This document shows, piece by piece, positions 23,847 through 32,721 of a stretch of DNA of 51,750 bases. The stretch lies in contig NZ_JBGFGN010000099.1 in NCBI RefSeq assembly GCF_041224595.1, positions 1-51,750 of the forward strand, read 5' to 3'. The position numbers and the translations under genes were made by a program. A model generated the notes under the pieces. The model had not been told where the DNA came from and searched no databases. It saw nothing but the letters and a program-made list of their open reading frames with translations. Source of the stretch: Donghicola sp041224595 (GTDB lineage Bacteria; Pseudomonadota; Alphaproteobacteria; Rhodobacterales; Rhodobacteraceae). Position 1 is the first letter of the stretch. Every line of letters starts with the position of its first letter.

Positions 23847-24688
23847 GGCGTAACTTCCTTCTGATCGATCAGCATGACGCCACCAACCTCGACCGAGATC
23901 ATGATGGCGGTCAGTCCGGTCAGGGGACCGGAAATGTCTGCGAGTGTCTCGGCCGCGACGATATCACAGCCCACGAGTTTTGCACGGGGCTCCGCGCCGA
24001 TGGTCTCCCCTATGATTTGGTGTAGCTCCGCGACAGTGGCACCGGTTTTAGCGGCGGCGCCTGCGGCGGCCAGAGACTTGCTGAGAACCACAGCAGCGGC
24101 ACGATCTTCGGGCGAGAGCCGGACGTTGCGGCTGGACATGGCCAGACCGTCGGATTCGCGAACTGTGGCTTGGCCGACAATCTGAATGGGCATGTGCAGG
24201 TCGCGGACCATCCGGCGGATGACCTGCAGCTGCTGGTAGTCCTTTTCGCCGAAAATCGCGGCATCCGGCTGGATGATGTTAAAGAACTTGGTGACCACAG
24301 TGGTCACGCCGCGGAAATGACCGGGGCGTACCGCTCCGTGCAGCATGTTCGCCAGTTTGGTCGTCTCGACAATGGTTTCCGCGCCCTCGGGATAAATCTC
24401 TGATGCATCGGGTAAGAAAACGGCGTCAACGCCTTCGGCCCGTAGCATGGCCAGGTCGCGGTCGGTGTCGCGCGGGTATTTGGCCAAATCGTCGGGATTT
24501 TCGAACTGGGTCGGGTTCACGAAGATCCAGACCACCACGCGGTCGCCCTCGGCCCGCGCACGACGCACCAGAGTCATATGACCCTCGTGCAGGTAGCCCA
24601 TGGTCGGCACCAGCGCGACTCGGTCTCCGGCCTGTTTGTAGCCGGCAACAGTCCCGCGAATCTGGGCAATTGTGGTGCAGATTTCCAA
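23843..24688 (-). CDS. panC: Pantothenate synthetase
   Basis: ATP-dependent ligase joining pantoate and beta-alanine, last step of pantothenate synthesis. 281 residues, normal length. VPTMGYLHEGHMTLV includes the HIGH-type ATP motif (HEGH, 34-37). FVNPTQFENPDDLAKYPRD binds pantoate. FGEKDYQQL and MSSRN-type (AMSSRNVRL) segments are also present. It is first in the panC-panB pair and divergent from the large flavoprotein gene, with 178 bp between them for both promoters. Confidence 0.95.
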   Translation of the reverse strand: MEICTTIAQIRGTVAGYKQAGDRVALVPTMGYLHEGHMTLVRRARAEGDRVVVWIFVNPTQFENPDDLAKYPRDTDRDLAMLRAEGVDAVFLPDASEIYPEGAETIVETTKLANMLHGAVRPGHFRGVTTVVTKFFNIIQPDAAIFGEKDYQQLQVIRRMVRDLHMPIQIVGQATVRESDGLAMSSRNVRLSPEDRAAAVVLSKSLAAAGAAAKTGATVAELHQIIGETIGAEPRAKLVGCDIVAAETLADISGPLTGLTAIMISVEVGGVMLIDQKEVTP

Positions 24689-24866
24689 TTTGGGCCCCTC
24701 CCTTTGGCGTCATAGGGCTTCTATCTTTCTGCGGGGGCAAGAACAACGACTGTATCATGCGACGTTGCGGTCGGTTTTATGCCGCAAAATGTCGGCTGGA
24801 CCCTGCGGCAGAACATACGATCTGAATAGATAGAGCGAAAGAATTCTGCCCGCAGGGAGTCCCTTG

Positions 24867-27368
24867 ATGAAAACCCAAGTCAAAGCGCTGGTTGTCGGTG
24901 GTGGTGCCATCGGTGCATCCGTAGCCTATCACCTGGCCAAAGCCGGTTGGGACGATGTCGTCCTGATGGAACGCGACGAGTTGACCGCCGGCTCGACCTG
25001 GCATGCCGCCGGTCTGCTGCCCCTGTTCAATATGAGCTACGCGGTCAGCCACATCCACCAGTACTCGGTAGAGTTCTACAAATCGCTCGAAGAAGAAACC
25101 GGCCTGAACGCGGGTTTCTCGATCGTGGGCAACCTGCGTATGGCCCGCACCCAAGAGCGTATGGACGAATATATGCTCTATGCCTCGACCGCCGAGACTG
25201 TGGGCGTTCCCTACGAATTCATGACCCCCGAGCAGATCAAAGACCGTTGGCCGCTGGTCAATGTCGAAGGACTGGTTGGCGCGATCTACCACCCCACCGA
25301 CGGTTACATTAACCCTGCGGACGTCACGCAGGCGATGGCCAAGGGTGCCCGTCAGCGCGGCGTCGAGGTCTACCGCAAGTGTCAGGTGGACGACTACGAA
25401 TGGACTGGCACCGAGTGGATCGTGCGCGGCACCATCATGGTCGAAAAGGGCGGCAACCTTGTCCCCGGCGAAGAAAAGTTCGAAATCCGCGCCGAGCACG
25501 TTGTCACCTGCACGGGCAACCACGCACAGCGCACGGCCAAGATGCTGGGCATCAAGATGCCCGCCATCCCCGTTGAGCACCAATTCATAGTGACCGAGCC
25601 CGATCCCGCGCTGGTCGAATACCGCAAGGACCACCCCGAGCACCCCGTTCTGCGTGACGCCGATGCAAAGTGGTACGTCCGCGAAGAGCGCGGCGGCTGG
25701 ATCCTTGGCCCCTATGAGCGTGGCGCGCCCGCATGCTTCGAATACGGTGTGCCTGACAGCTTCCGCGCGGACCTGTTCCCGCTGGATTTGGAGCGCATCG
25801 AAGAAGAATACATGGCGATGATCGAGCGTATTCCTTCGACCGAAGAAGTGGGTCTGAAAGACGACTTCAACGGCCCGATCTGCTATACGCCCGATGGCAA
25901 CCCGCTGGTTGGCCCCGCACCCGGTCTGCGCAACATGTGGCTGGCCGAAGGCTTCAGCTTTGGCATCACCGCGGCAGGCGGCACAGGCTACTATCTGGCT
26001 CAGATGATGGTTGCTGGCGAAGCCGAGATCGACATGGCGTCGCTGGACCCCAAGCGTTTCGGACAGAAGTGGATGACCACCGAATACGGCGCGCGCAAGA
26101 ACGAAGAAGCTTACGAGCACGTCTACATCCTGCACCAGCCCGATGAAGAGCGTGAAGCGTGCCGCCCCCTGCGCACCGGTCCCGCCTATGAACGCCAGAA
26201 GGCCCGCGGCGCACAGTTCGGCTGCGTGAACGGCTTCGAGCGTCCCAACTACTACGGCCCACTAGATGCGCCTGATAACTTCGATCACGAGGCCCGCAGC
26301 TTCCGCCGTGGCGGCTGGTGGCAGTACGCCGTCGAAGAAGCCAAAGCGATCCGAGAGGGCGTTGGCGTTGTCGACGCGACCGCCTTCACCAAACACCTTG
26401 TCAAAGGCCCCGGCGCGACCGCGTTCCTTGACTGGTTCACCTGTAACAAGCTGCCCAAGACCGGCCGCATCAACCTGACCTACGCGCTGACCAAACTGGG
26501 CACCGTACGCACCGAATACACCATCGTCCGCCTGAAGGATGACGAGTACTATCTGGTGTCCGCAGGCGCTTGGCACGAGTACGATCAGGACTTCCTGATG
26601 AAGGCTGCCGAGGACATGGAAGCCGAGTTCGGCCGCATCGACATTCAGGATGTGACCACCCAGTGGGGCGTTTTCGCCATCGCCGGCCCCAAGTCGCGTG
26701 ATCTTCTGAAAAAGATCATCAAGGACGCAGACCCCGAGACTGCCCTGTCGAACAAGCGCTTCCCGTGGCTGTCGGCGCGCCAGATCGAACTGGGTATGTG
26801 CCCCGTGAATGCGATCCGCGTGGCTTACACCGGTGAGCTGGGCTGGGAGCTACACCACCCGATCGAAATGCAGAACTACCTGTTTGACCTGCTGGAAAAA
26901 GCGGGCGCAGAGTTCGACATGAAGTGGGTCGGTGCCCGTGCACAGAACTGGCTGCGTCAGGAGAAATCCTACCGCGCGTTCGGCAACGAACTGGGCCGCG
27001 ACGCGACCCCGCTCGAAGCAGACCTGCCGCGCTTTGTGGACATGTCCAAGGAGTTCCACGGTAAAGCCCCGATGGAAGCGACCGGCATCCGCAACAAGTG
27101 CGTGACTGTTCTGATCGACGGACCCGAAGATGCCGATCCGTGGGGCCGCGAGGCACTGTACATCGACGGTACCAAGATCGGTCGTCTGACCTCGGGCGGC
27201 TACTCGGTCGCGTTCGGCAAGTCGATCGGCATGGGCTACGTGAAGCCAGAGCATGCTGTCCCCGGCACCAAGGTGCAGGTGAAGATGTTCAACCAGCTGT
27301 TCGACGGCGAGATTGTGGTCGACAGCCCCTACGACAGCAAAAACGAAACTATCCGCAAGGACGGTTAA
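24867..27368 (+). CDS. Dimethylglycine/sarcosine dehydrogenase-like flavoprotein
   Basis: A large FAD- and folate-dependent demethylase of 833 residues. ATG at 24867 follows a TTG that is also in frame; AGGGAG lies upstream. The N-terminal DAO fold shows VVGGGAIGASVAYHLA and GSTWHAAGLLP, where the histidine is the usual covalent FAD attachment in this family. A middle FAO-type domain and a C-terminal GcvT-like tetrahydrofolate domain follow (AGPKSRDLLKK, RVAYTGELGWELH, LRQEKSYRAFGNELG). Known members oxidise dimethylglycine or sarcosine and pass the one-carbon unit to folate. Substrate cannot be settled from sequence. It is a single gene ending at a strong terminator. Confidence 0.85.
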   Translation: MKTQVKALVVGGGAIGASVAYHLAKAGWDDVVLMERDELTAGSTWHAAGLLPLFNMSYAVSHIHQYSVEFYKSLEEETGLNAGFSIVGNLRMARTQERMDEYMLYASTAETVGVPYEFMTPEQIKDRWPLVNVEGLVGAIYHPTDGYINPADVTQAMAKGARQRGVEVYRKCQVDDYEWTGTEWIVRGTIMVEKGGNLVPGEEKFEIRAEHVVTCTGNHAQRTAKMLGIKMPAIPVEHQFIVTEPDPALVEYRKDHPEHPVLRDADAKWYVREERGGWILGPYERGAPACFEYGVPDSFRADLFPLDLERIEEEYMAMIERIPSTEEVGLKDDFNGPICYTPDGNPLVGPAPGLRNMWLAEGFSFGITAAGGTGYYLAQMMVAGEAEIDMASLDPKRFGQKWMTTEYGARKNEEAYEHVYILHQPDEEREACRPLRTGPAYERQKARGAQFGCVNGFERPNYYGPLDAPDNFDHEARSFRRGGWWQYAVEEAKAIREGVGVVDATAFTKHLVKGPGATAFLDWFTCNKLPKTGRINLTYALTKLGTVRTEYTIVRLKDDEYYLVSAGAWHEYDQDFLMKAAEDMEAEFGRIDIQDVTTQWGVFAIAGPKSRDLLKKIIKDADPETALSNKRFPWLSARQIELGMCPVNAIRVAYTGELGWELHHPIEMQNYLFDLLEKAGAEFDMKWVGARAQNWLRQEKSYRAFGNELGRDATPLEADLPRFVDMSKEFHGKAPMEATGIRNKCVTVLIDGPEDADPWGREALYIDGTKIGRLTSGGYSVAFGKSIGMGYVKPEHAVPGTKVQVKMFNQLFDGEIVVDSPYDSKNETIRKDG

Positions 27369-27391
27369 ATTCTCTAATCCCCCAGGGAAAA

Positions 27392-27424
27392 AGCCGCGCA
27401 GGGTGCCCCTTGCGCGGCTGTTTA
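27392..27424 (+). terminator. Terminator after the flavoprotein gene
   Basis: AGCCGCGCA (27392-27400) pairs with TGCGCGGCT (27411-27419), followed by GTTTAAG. It is convergent with the EF-hand gene. Confidence 0.8.
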
Positions 27425-27441
27425 AGTTGGTGAACGGCTCG

Positions 27442-27873
27442 TTATTTGCGGTCGAAGTCGGCGCTGGTGACGACGCCGTCCCCGTTTCGGTCCATTTGGC
27501 CGATCCATGCTTCGGTCCGGCCAACGAACTCGTCTTGACTGACACGGCCATCACCATCGGTATCATTGAATGCCAGATGCATCCCGCCTTCGGCATTCTT
27601 CATCGCGCCGTTGCCATGGCCGCCTTGGCCTTCCATGTCGTTTTTCCGGGCTTCGTCAAAAAGCTTGTATTCTTCACCATCGATGTAGCCGTCTTCGTCC
27701 GCGTCAAAGCTGTAGAAGACATCGCCCCGACGCTCTTGGGCTTCGGCCAGCGTGACTTGACCGTCGCCGTCGAGATCCCAGTTCTCGATGAAGTGCGAGC
27801 CGGGGACGCCGTTTTCGGCCAGCGCCACAGAGGCGGCGAACATCAGGGGCAGGGCCAGCTGGATGGGTTTCAT
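27442..27873 (-). CDS. Exported EF-hand calcium-binding protein
   Basis: A 143-residue protein starting at ATG 27873 with AAAGGA upstream; a longer start at 27900 would precede the signal peptide (MKPIQLALPLMFAASVALA). Four EF-hand loops are visible: DLDGDGQVTLAE, DADEDGYIDGEE, DTDGDGRVSQDE and DRNGDGVVTSAD. It is likely periplasmic and binds calcium. No partner is evident in the neighbourhood. Confidence 0.85.
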   Translation of the reverse strand: MKPIQLALPLMFAASVALAENGVPGSHFIENWDLDGDGQVTLAEAQERRGDVFYSFDADEDGYIDGEEYKLFDEARKNDMEGQGGHGNGAMKNAEGGMHLAFNDTDGDGRVSQDEFVGRTEAWIGQMDRNGDGVVTSADFDRK

Positions 27874-27938
27874 GGAATGTCCTTTCTTGCTTTGCTGCAT
27901 CTTAAACGCAGGAAAATATATATTCCGTCTATGGAATA

Positions 27939-28280
27939 TTAATTTTTCTCGGTAAATGCGTCAAAACACTCCAGTGCCTTGGCGGCGTACATCATGGACG
28001 GTCCGCCGCCCATCTGGATGGTCATTCCCAGACAGTCCGCGACCTCCTCTCGGGTTGCGCCACATTTGATCAGCGCGTCCACGTGCAAGGTGATGCACGC
28101 TTCGCAGCGGGTTGCGACCGCAATCCCCAAAGCCACGAATTCCTTGGTTTTGAAATCCAGCGCACCATCCTGTTTGACGGCTTTGCTCAGGGTGCCAAAG
28201 CCTTTGGTTACGTCAGGGATGGCTTTGTTCAGGTTGCGGAGTTGGTCCTTGGTCGAGTCGATCTTGTCTTGCCAGCTCAT
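27939..28280 (-). CDS. AhpD-like carboxymuconolactone decarboxylase family protein
   Basis: A 113-residue protein. KTKEFVALGIAVATRCEACITLHVDALI carries the CxxC...H redox site of AhpD-like proteins, which act as alkylhydroperoxidases or reductase partners; a gamma-carboxymuconolactone decarboxylase role is less likely with this motif. ATG at 28280 (MSWQDKID) has AAAGG upstream. It stands alone between the EF-hand gene and the oxidase gene. Confidence 0.85.
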   Translation of the reverse strand: MSWQDKIDSTKDQLRNLNKAIPDVTKGFGTLSKAVKQDGALDFKTKEFVALGIAVATRCEACITLHVDALIKCGATREEVADCLGMTIQMGGGPSMMYAAKALECFDAFTEKN

Positions 28281-28348
28281 GTATTCTGCCTTTCGCATAT
28301 TTCAGCGACAGCAAAATCACTTAGCGAGCATAGGTGCCTTGATCGATA

Positions 28349-29479
28349 TCAACCGCGCAGACGATCAGGTGAGACAGAAAAAACGGTCTCTGGGGGAAGC
28401 GACGAGGCGCGGCCAGTGATCCTGTCGGCAAGTAAATCGCTCAGGGCTGGGGCTGTCTGGAAGCCCGTTCCGCCTTGGCCAGCAAGCCAAATGAACGAAG
28501 GCAGCAGCGGGTCCGGACCGACCACCGGAGACCGGTCGGCAGCAAAAGTGCGCAGTCCCGCCCAAGTCCGGTTCACGCGGGACACTGACATCGTCGTCAT
28601 GTCTTCGAACCGAGCGAGCCCGTTCGCCAAAACAGTCTCATCCGGAGAGGAGGCAGTGGGCATGACTGGGTCCTCTTCGGCGCAGGACAGAACTAGCCCA
28701 TGTCCCGATGGGGTCGCATACCACCGCCCGCCTGCAGCTCGCACGTGGGGCCAGCGCCTTACATCGTAGCCGCTGGGGCTGGGCAGGTCGATCATCGAGC
28801 GGCGCAGACATGTCAGCCCCAAAGGTGGCAAGCCGGCATAGCCTGCCAATACGTCAGCCCACGCCCCAGCCGCATTGATCACATAGCGCGCTTGGACCAC
28901 TCGGTCAGAACATCCAACCTCCCAGCCGCTGGACGTCTGGTACAGCCCCAAGACCTGCGCGTTTAACAGCAATTCGGCACCTTCGGCGCGTGCTTGATCT
29001 GAATAGCCTTTGATCAAAGCATGGGTGTCCAAATCAAGAGCGTCGCTGGACCATGCCGCCCGCGAGATGTGATGCTGATGCATCAATGGAAAATAGACGC
29101 CCGCGTCTTCCAAAGAAATGGGCGACATCGCGGCGGCCCGCATTTCGTAGTCAAAGTATTGCTCTTCGCCGCTCCGTCCCAACAGCAGCATCCCGCGCTT
29201 GTTCAGCACGCCACCATTGGCAAAATGCAGATGCGTGGCGCTGGCCGCCGTGAGCGTTCTGACTGCTCTGGTGCCGTGGTTTGGCAGGTACATTTCGGCA
29301 GAGCGGCCAGAGGAATGAAACGCCAGTTGTGGCGCTGCTTCGATAATCACCACCCGTCCCAAAGGCGCCAGCGCCGCAGCCGCAGACAGACCAGCGATGC
29401 CCCCGCCAATGATGGCGAAGTCATATATTGCCGGTTTCCGAGCGCCTCGCCGGAAAAGGTTTGAGATTAGGCCTGCCAT
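28349..29479 (-). CDS. FAD-dependent oxidoreductase (DadA/glycine oxidase type)
   Basis: A flavoprotein of about 376 residues. FAIIGGGIAGLSAAAALAPLGRVVIIE near the N-terminus is the FAD-binding fold. FHSSGRSAEMYL and the C-terminal PLLPSFIWLAGQGGTGFQ segment match the DAO family. The start could be ATG at 29479 or a GTG two codons earlier; neither has a good ribosome-binding site. It is downstream of the BMP-protein terminator, so separately transcribed. Amino acid or amine oxidation is likely; the substrate is unknown. Confidence 0.8.
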   Translation of the reverse strand: MAGLISNLFRRGARKPAIYDFAIIGGGIAGLSAAAALAPLGRVVIIEAAPQLAFHSSGRSAEMYLPNHGTRAVRTLTAASATHLHFANGGVLNKRGMLLLGRSGEEQYFDYEMRAAAMSPISLEDAGVYFPLMHQHHISRAAWSSDALDLDTHALIKGYSDQARAEGAELLLNAQVLGLYQTSSGWEVGCSDRVVQARYVINAAGAWADVLAGYAGLPPLGLTCLRRSMIDLPSPSGYDVRRWPHVRAAGGRWYATPSGHGLVLSCAEEDPVMPTASSPDETVLANGLARFEDMTTMSVSRVNRTWAGLRTFAADRSPVVGPDPLLPSFIWLAGQGGTGFQTAPALSDLLADRITGRASSLPPETVFSVSPDRLRG

Positions 29480-29545
29480 CGACACCGCTATGTGCGCGTT
29501 TTTATCATTCTACCCCGACTCGGCCGAGTAAGTGTAAATTGCAAT

Positions 29546-29577
29546 GAAAAAACCGCGCCCGAAAGGTCGAGCGCGGT
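29546..29577 (-). terminator. Terminator of the xdh-ABC operon
   Basis: ACCGCGC (29552-29558) and GCGCGGT (29571-29577) form a stem. On the minus strand it ends in a T-run (A-run 29546-29552), 24 bp after the BMP-protein stop. Confidence 0.8.
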
Positions 29578-29600
29578 CTCATTTTGCAATTTTTATCGGC

Positions 29601-30683
29601 TTATTGCGGGATTTCGCCGGTGATGCCTTCGACGTAGAAGTTCATGCCCGCCAAAGTGCCGTCATCTGCGGTTTCACCTTCGGCAAGCCACGCGCTGCCA
29701 TCCTGTTTGTTCAGCGGACCGGTAAAGGGGCTGACCTCTCCCGACGCAATCGCGTCTTTCAGGGCCAGAGCTGCTTCTTTTACGTCTGCAGGAACAGCGT
29801 CGGTGATCTCGCCGATGCCAACCATGCCAGCGCCAATGCCATCCCAAGTGTTCGAGGTTTCCCACGTGCCATCAATGACAGCCTGAGTGCGTTCGATGTA
29901 GTAGGGGGCCCAGTTGTCGATGATCGACGAAACGCGCGGCATGGGTGCGTACTCGATCATGTCCGACGCTTGGCCAAAGGTGTAGACGTTGCCAGCTTCC
30001 TGAGCGGCTGCTTGGGGCGCGGTCGAGTCGGTGTGCTGCAGGATCACGTCTGCGCCCTGTTCGATCAAAACCTTGGCGGCGTCAGCCTCTTTGGCAGGGT
30101 CGAACCAAGTGTAGGCCCACACGATTTTGAATTCGACGTCGGGGTTTACCTTCTTGGCCTGAATGTAGGCGCTGTTGATGCCGCGGATCACTTCGGGGAT
30201 CGGATAGGAGCCGATGTAGCCGATGATGTTCGACTCGGTCAGGTTGCCTGCGATCAGACCTTGAACCGCGCGGCCTTCGTAGAAACGGGCCGAGTAGACC
30301 GAAACGTTGTCAGCGGTTTTGTAGCCGGTGGCATGCTCGAACTTCACATCGGGGAACTTTGACGCGACGTTGATGGTCGGGTCCATGTAGCCGAACGAGG
30401 TGGTAAAGATCAGGTCCGCACCTTCTAGCGCCATCTGGGTCATCACACGTTCGGAGTCGGGGCCTTCGGGGACCGATTCCACGAACACGGTTTCGACCTG
30501 ATCGCCAAAGTGCTCTTCGACGGCCAGACGGCCTTCGTTGTGTTCATAGGTCCAGCCGCCGTCGCCCACAGGACCGACATAGACAAAGCCGACTTTGGTT
30601 TTTTCGCCATGGCCTGCTGCCATTGCGCCGGTTGCAACGCCGAGCGCCATAGTGGCGGTGGCCAGATGCTTGATGAGTTTCAT
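29601..30683 (-). CDS. BMP-family ABC transporter substrate-binding protein
   Basis: Periplasmic binding protein of 360 residues. ATG at 30683 has AGGAG 8 nt upstream; the frame also opens 3 codons earlier with TTG. The signal peptide is MKLIKHLATATMALGVATGAMA. Motifs VGFVYVGPVGDGGWTYEHN and FTTSFGYMDPTINVASKFPDVKFEHATGYK belong to the Bmp/Med family, which binds nucleosides or purines. It is last in the operon with xanthine dehydrogenase genes, which points to purine bases or nucleosides as ligand. Confidence 0.9.
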   Translation of the reverse strand: MKLIKHLATATMALGVATGAMAAGHGEKTKVGFVYVGPVGDGGWTYEHNEGRLAVEEHFGDQVETVFVESVPEGPDSERVMTQMALEGADLIFTTSFGYMDPTINVASKFPDVKFEHATGYKTADNVSVYSARFYEGRAVQGLIAGNLTESNIIGYIGSYPIPEVIRGINSAYIQAKKVNPDVEFKIVWAYTWFDPAKEADAAKVLIEQGADVILQHTDSTAPQAAAQEAGNVYTFGQASDMIEYAPMPRVSSIIDNWAPYYIERTQAVIDGTWETSNTWDGIGAGMVGIGEITDAVPADVKEAALALKDAIASGEVSPFTGPLNKQDGSAWLAEGETADDGTLAGMNFYVEGITGEIPQ

Positions 30684-30718
30684 TCTCTTCAACTCCTGTT
30701 GGTGGTCTTTTTATGGCC

Positions 30719-31639
30719 TCAGTTCGAGGCGTGGAATGGGCGGCCCAAAGAGGCCGGAGCGCGGGAACGATCCGCGGACATGATAACCAACACAAGAATG
30801 GTTACCAGATAGGGGGACATTGCCAAATACTCTACCGGGATCGCGGCGCCAGCGGCCTGCAGGTTCAGTTGGAGCACATTGACCCCGCCAAACAGATAGG
30901 CGCCAAGGATCACGCGGCCCGGCTTCCAGCTGGCAAAAACGACAAGCGCGAGAGCGATCCAGCCGATGCCAGCGGTCATGCCCTCGGTCCACTGGGGGAC
31001 ACGGACGAGGCTCAGGTAGGCACCGCCGACACCCGCACAGGCCCCGCCAAACGCGATAGCGGCAAAGCGGATCAGGACGACCTTGTACCCCAAGGCATGG
31101 GCGGCATCATGGTTTTCGCCGACAGCGCGCAGGATCAGACCGGCCCGCGTGCGGTGCAGGAAGAACCAGATCGCAACGGCCAGAGCCAGCGCGAGGTAGA
31201 CCATCATGTCATGGGTAAAGAGCACGCGCCCGACAAAGGGGATATCGGCCAGCATCCCAAGATCCAGCTTGGGTGTCGAGGGCGGCTTGATACCCACGTA
31301 GTCGCGGCCCAACAGCGCCGAGAGCCCGAGCCCAAAGAGCGTTAACGCGAGGCCTGATGCAACTTGGTTCGCCAGAAAGACTTGGGTCAGCAATGCAAAC
31401 AGCAGGGACAGTAGCGCGCCCGCAATGGCGGCACACAGGAACCCTAGGGCAGGGGAGCCAGACTCAACCGCGATGATGAAACCAGCGACAGCACCAGTGA
31501 TCATCATCCCCTCGACCCCGAGGTTCAGGACACCCGCGCGTTCCACGATCAGTTCACCCAGAGCGGCGAAGAGCAGCGGCGTCGCGGCGACCATCAGGCT
31601 GGCCAGCAGAAGGACAGGATTGATCGAAGACAGGTCCAT
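30719..31639 (-). CDS. ABC transporter permease (nucleoside/purine type), second subunit
   Basis: Inner-membrane permease of 306 residues with about eight hydrophobic segments. ALGELIVERAGVLNLGVEGMM is the signature of permeases paired with BMP binding proteins. ATG at 31639 overlaps the stop of the preceding permease by 1 nt (TGATG). Confidence 0.9.
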   Translation of the reverse strand: MDLSSINPVLLLASLMVAATPLLFAALGELIVERAGVLNLGVEGMMITGAVAGFIIAVESGSPALGFLCAAIAGALLSLLFALLTQVFLANQVASGLALTLFGLGLSALLGRDYVGIKPPSTPKLDLGMLADIPFVGRVLFTHDMMVYLALALAVAIWFFLHRTRAGLILRAVGENHDAAHALGYKVVLIRFAAIAFGGACAGVGGAYLSLVRVPQWTEGMTAGIGWIALALVVFASWKPGRVILGAYLFGGVNVLQLNLQAAGAAIPVEYLAMSPYLVTILVLVIMSADRSRAPASLGRPFHASN

Positions 31640-32721
31640 CACGCGGCCTCCTTGGCTGTGGGGCGGAAGCGATAGTTGGTCAGTAGATCCATTGCGAGTA
31701 GGAAGAACAGCAGCATGCCTTGGAACACCTGAATAGCAGCCAGCGGCAGGCCCATCTGGCTCTGGGTGATTTCACCGCCGATATAGGTCAGTGCCATCAG
31801 AACGCCCGCCAGCAAGATGCCAATCGGATTCAATCGGCCAAGAAAGGCCACGATGATCGCGGTAAAGCCGTAGCCGACGTTGAAGTCGATGCTGACCTGC
31901 CCTGCGGGGCCTGCGATTTCAAACAGGCCCGCCATACCGGCTAGACTGCCCGAGATAGCCATGCAGATCAGAACCATGCGTGTCGGGTTCACGCCCGCGA
32001 ATTTGGCTGCACGCGGTGCCATCCCCGACATGCGCAGGCTGAAGCCGAACATGTGACGGCTCAGGACGATATAGGCGAAAATCACTGCGATCAGCGCGGC
32101 AACCACACCCCAATGCATGCCCGTTCCAGAGATGATCTCGGCGTTGTGGGCGCTAGGATATTGCTGCAGGTTGCGCGATCCGGGGAAACCCATGCCCTCG
32201 GGGTTTTTCATCAGGCCCAAGGCCATCGAGGCCAGCAACTGCTCGGCCACGTAGACCAGCATCAGCGAAACGAGAATTTCGTTGGTGCCGAAGCGAACCT
32301 TGAGGAACGCGGGGATCAGCCCCCAAAGCGCGCCGCCAATCGCCCCTGCAATCACCATCAATGGCAGCAGAATGAACAGTTCCATGGGATAAAGCGCCAG
32401 CGCCAAGCCTGCGCCGCAAAGCGCGCCGATGATGTATTGTCCTTCGGCCCCGATGTTCCAAATGCCTGCGCGAAAGCCTAGGCTTAGGCCGATGGCAATC
32501 AGGATCAAAGGCGCGGCTTTGACCATCAGTTGGGGGCGGTAGTAAAACGCATATTCGCCAAACAGCGGTTCGTAGAAGATCTTTTCCAGCGCCAAGAATG
32601 GGTTCACCCCCAGCACCGCAAAGAGCGCGCCGCCAAACACCATGGTCAGCAGGACCGCCACGACGGGCGCCCCCCAGTTCCATTTGGCCGAGGGGATCGG
32701 GCGTTTTTCAATCTTAAACAT
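31639..32721 (-). CDS. ABC transporter permease (nucleoside/purine type), first subunit
   Basis: Inner-membrane permease of 360 residues. The start MFKIEKRPIPSAKWNW at 32721 overlaps the ATPase stop by 8 nt. SLGFRAGIWNIGAEGQYIIGAL is the typical BMP-system permease motif. Several long hydrophobic segments are seen. It forms the channel with the 306-residue permease. Confidence 0.9.
   Translation of the reverse strand: MFKIEKRPIPSAKWNWGAPVVAVLLTMVFGGALFAVLGVNPFLALEKIFYEPLFGEYAFYYRPQLMVKAAPLILIAIGLSLGFRAGIWNIGAEGQYIIGALCGAGLALALYPMELFILLPLMVIAGAIGGALWGLIPAFLKVRFGTNEILVSLMLVYVAEQLLASMALGLMKNPEGMGFPGSRNLQQYPSAHNAEIISGTGMHWGVVAALIAVIFAYIVLSRHMFGFSLRMSGMAPRAAKFAGVNPTRMVLICMAISGSLAGMAGLFEIAGPAGQVSIDFNVGYGFTAIIVAFLGRLNPIGILLAGVLMALTYIGGEITQSQMGLPLAAIQVFQGMLLFFLLAMDLLTNYRFRPTAKEAA

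Noticed and set aside
24777..26135. 452-codon minus-strand open frame opposite the flavoprotein gene
   Set aside because: Antisense shadow of a conserved coding sequence.
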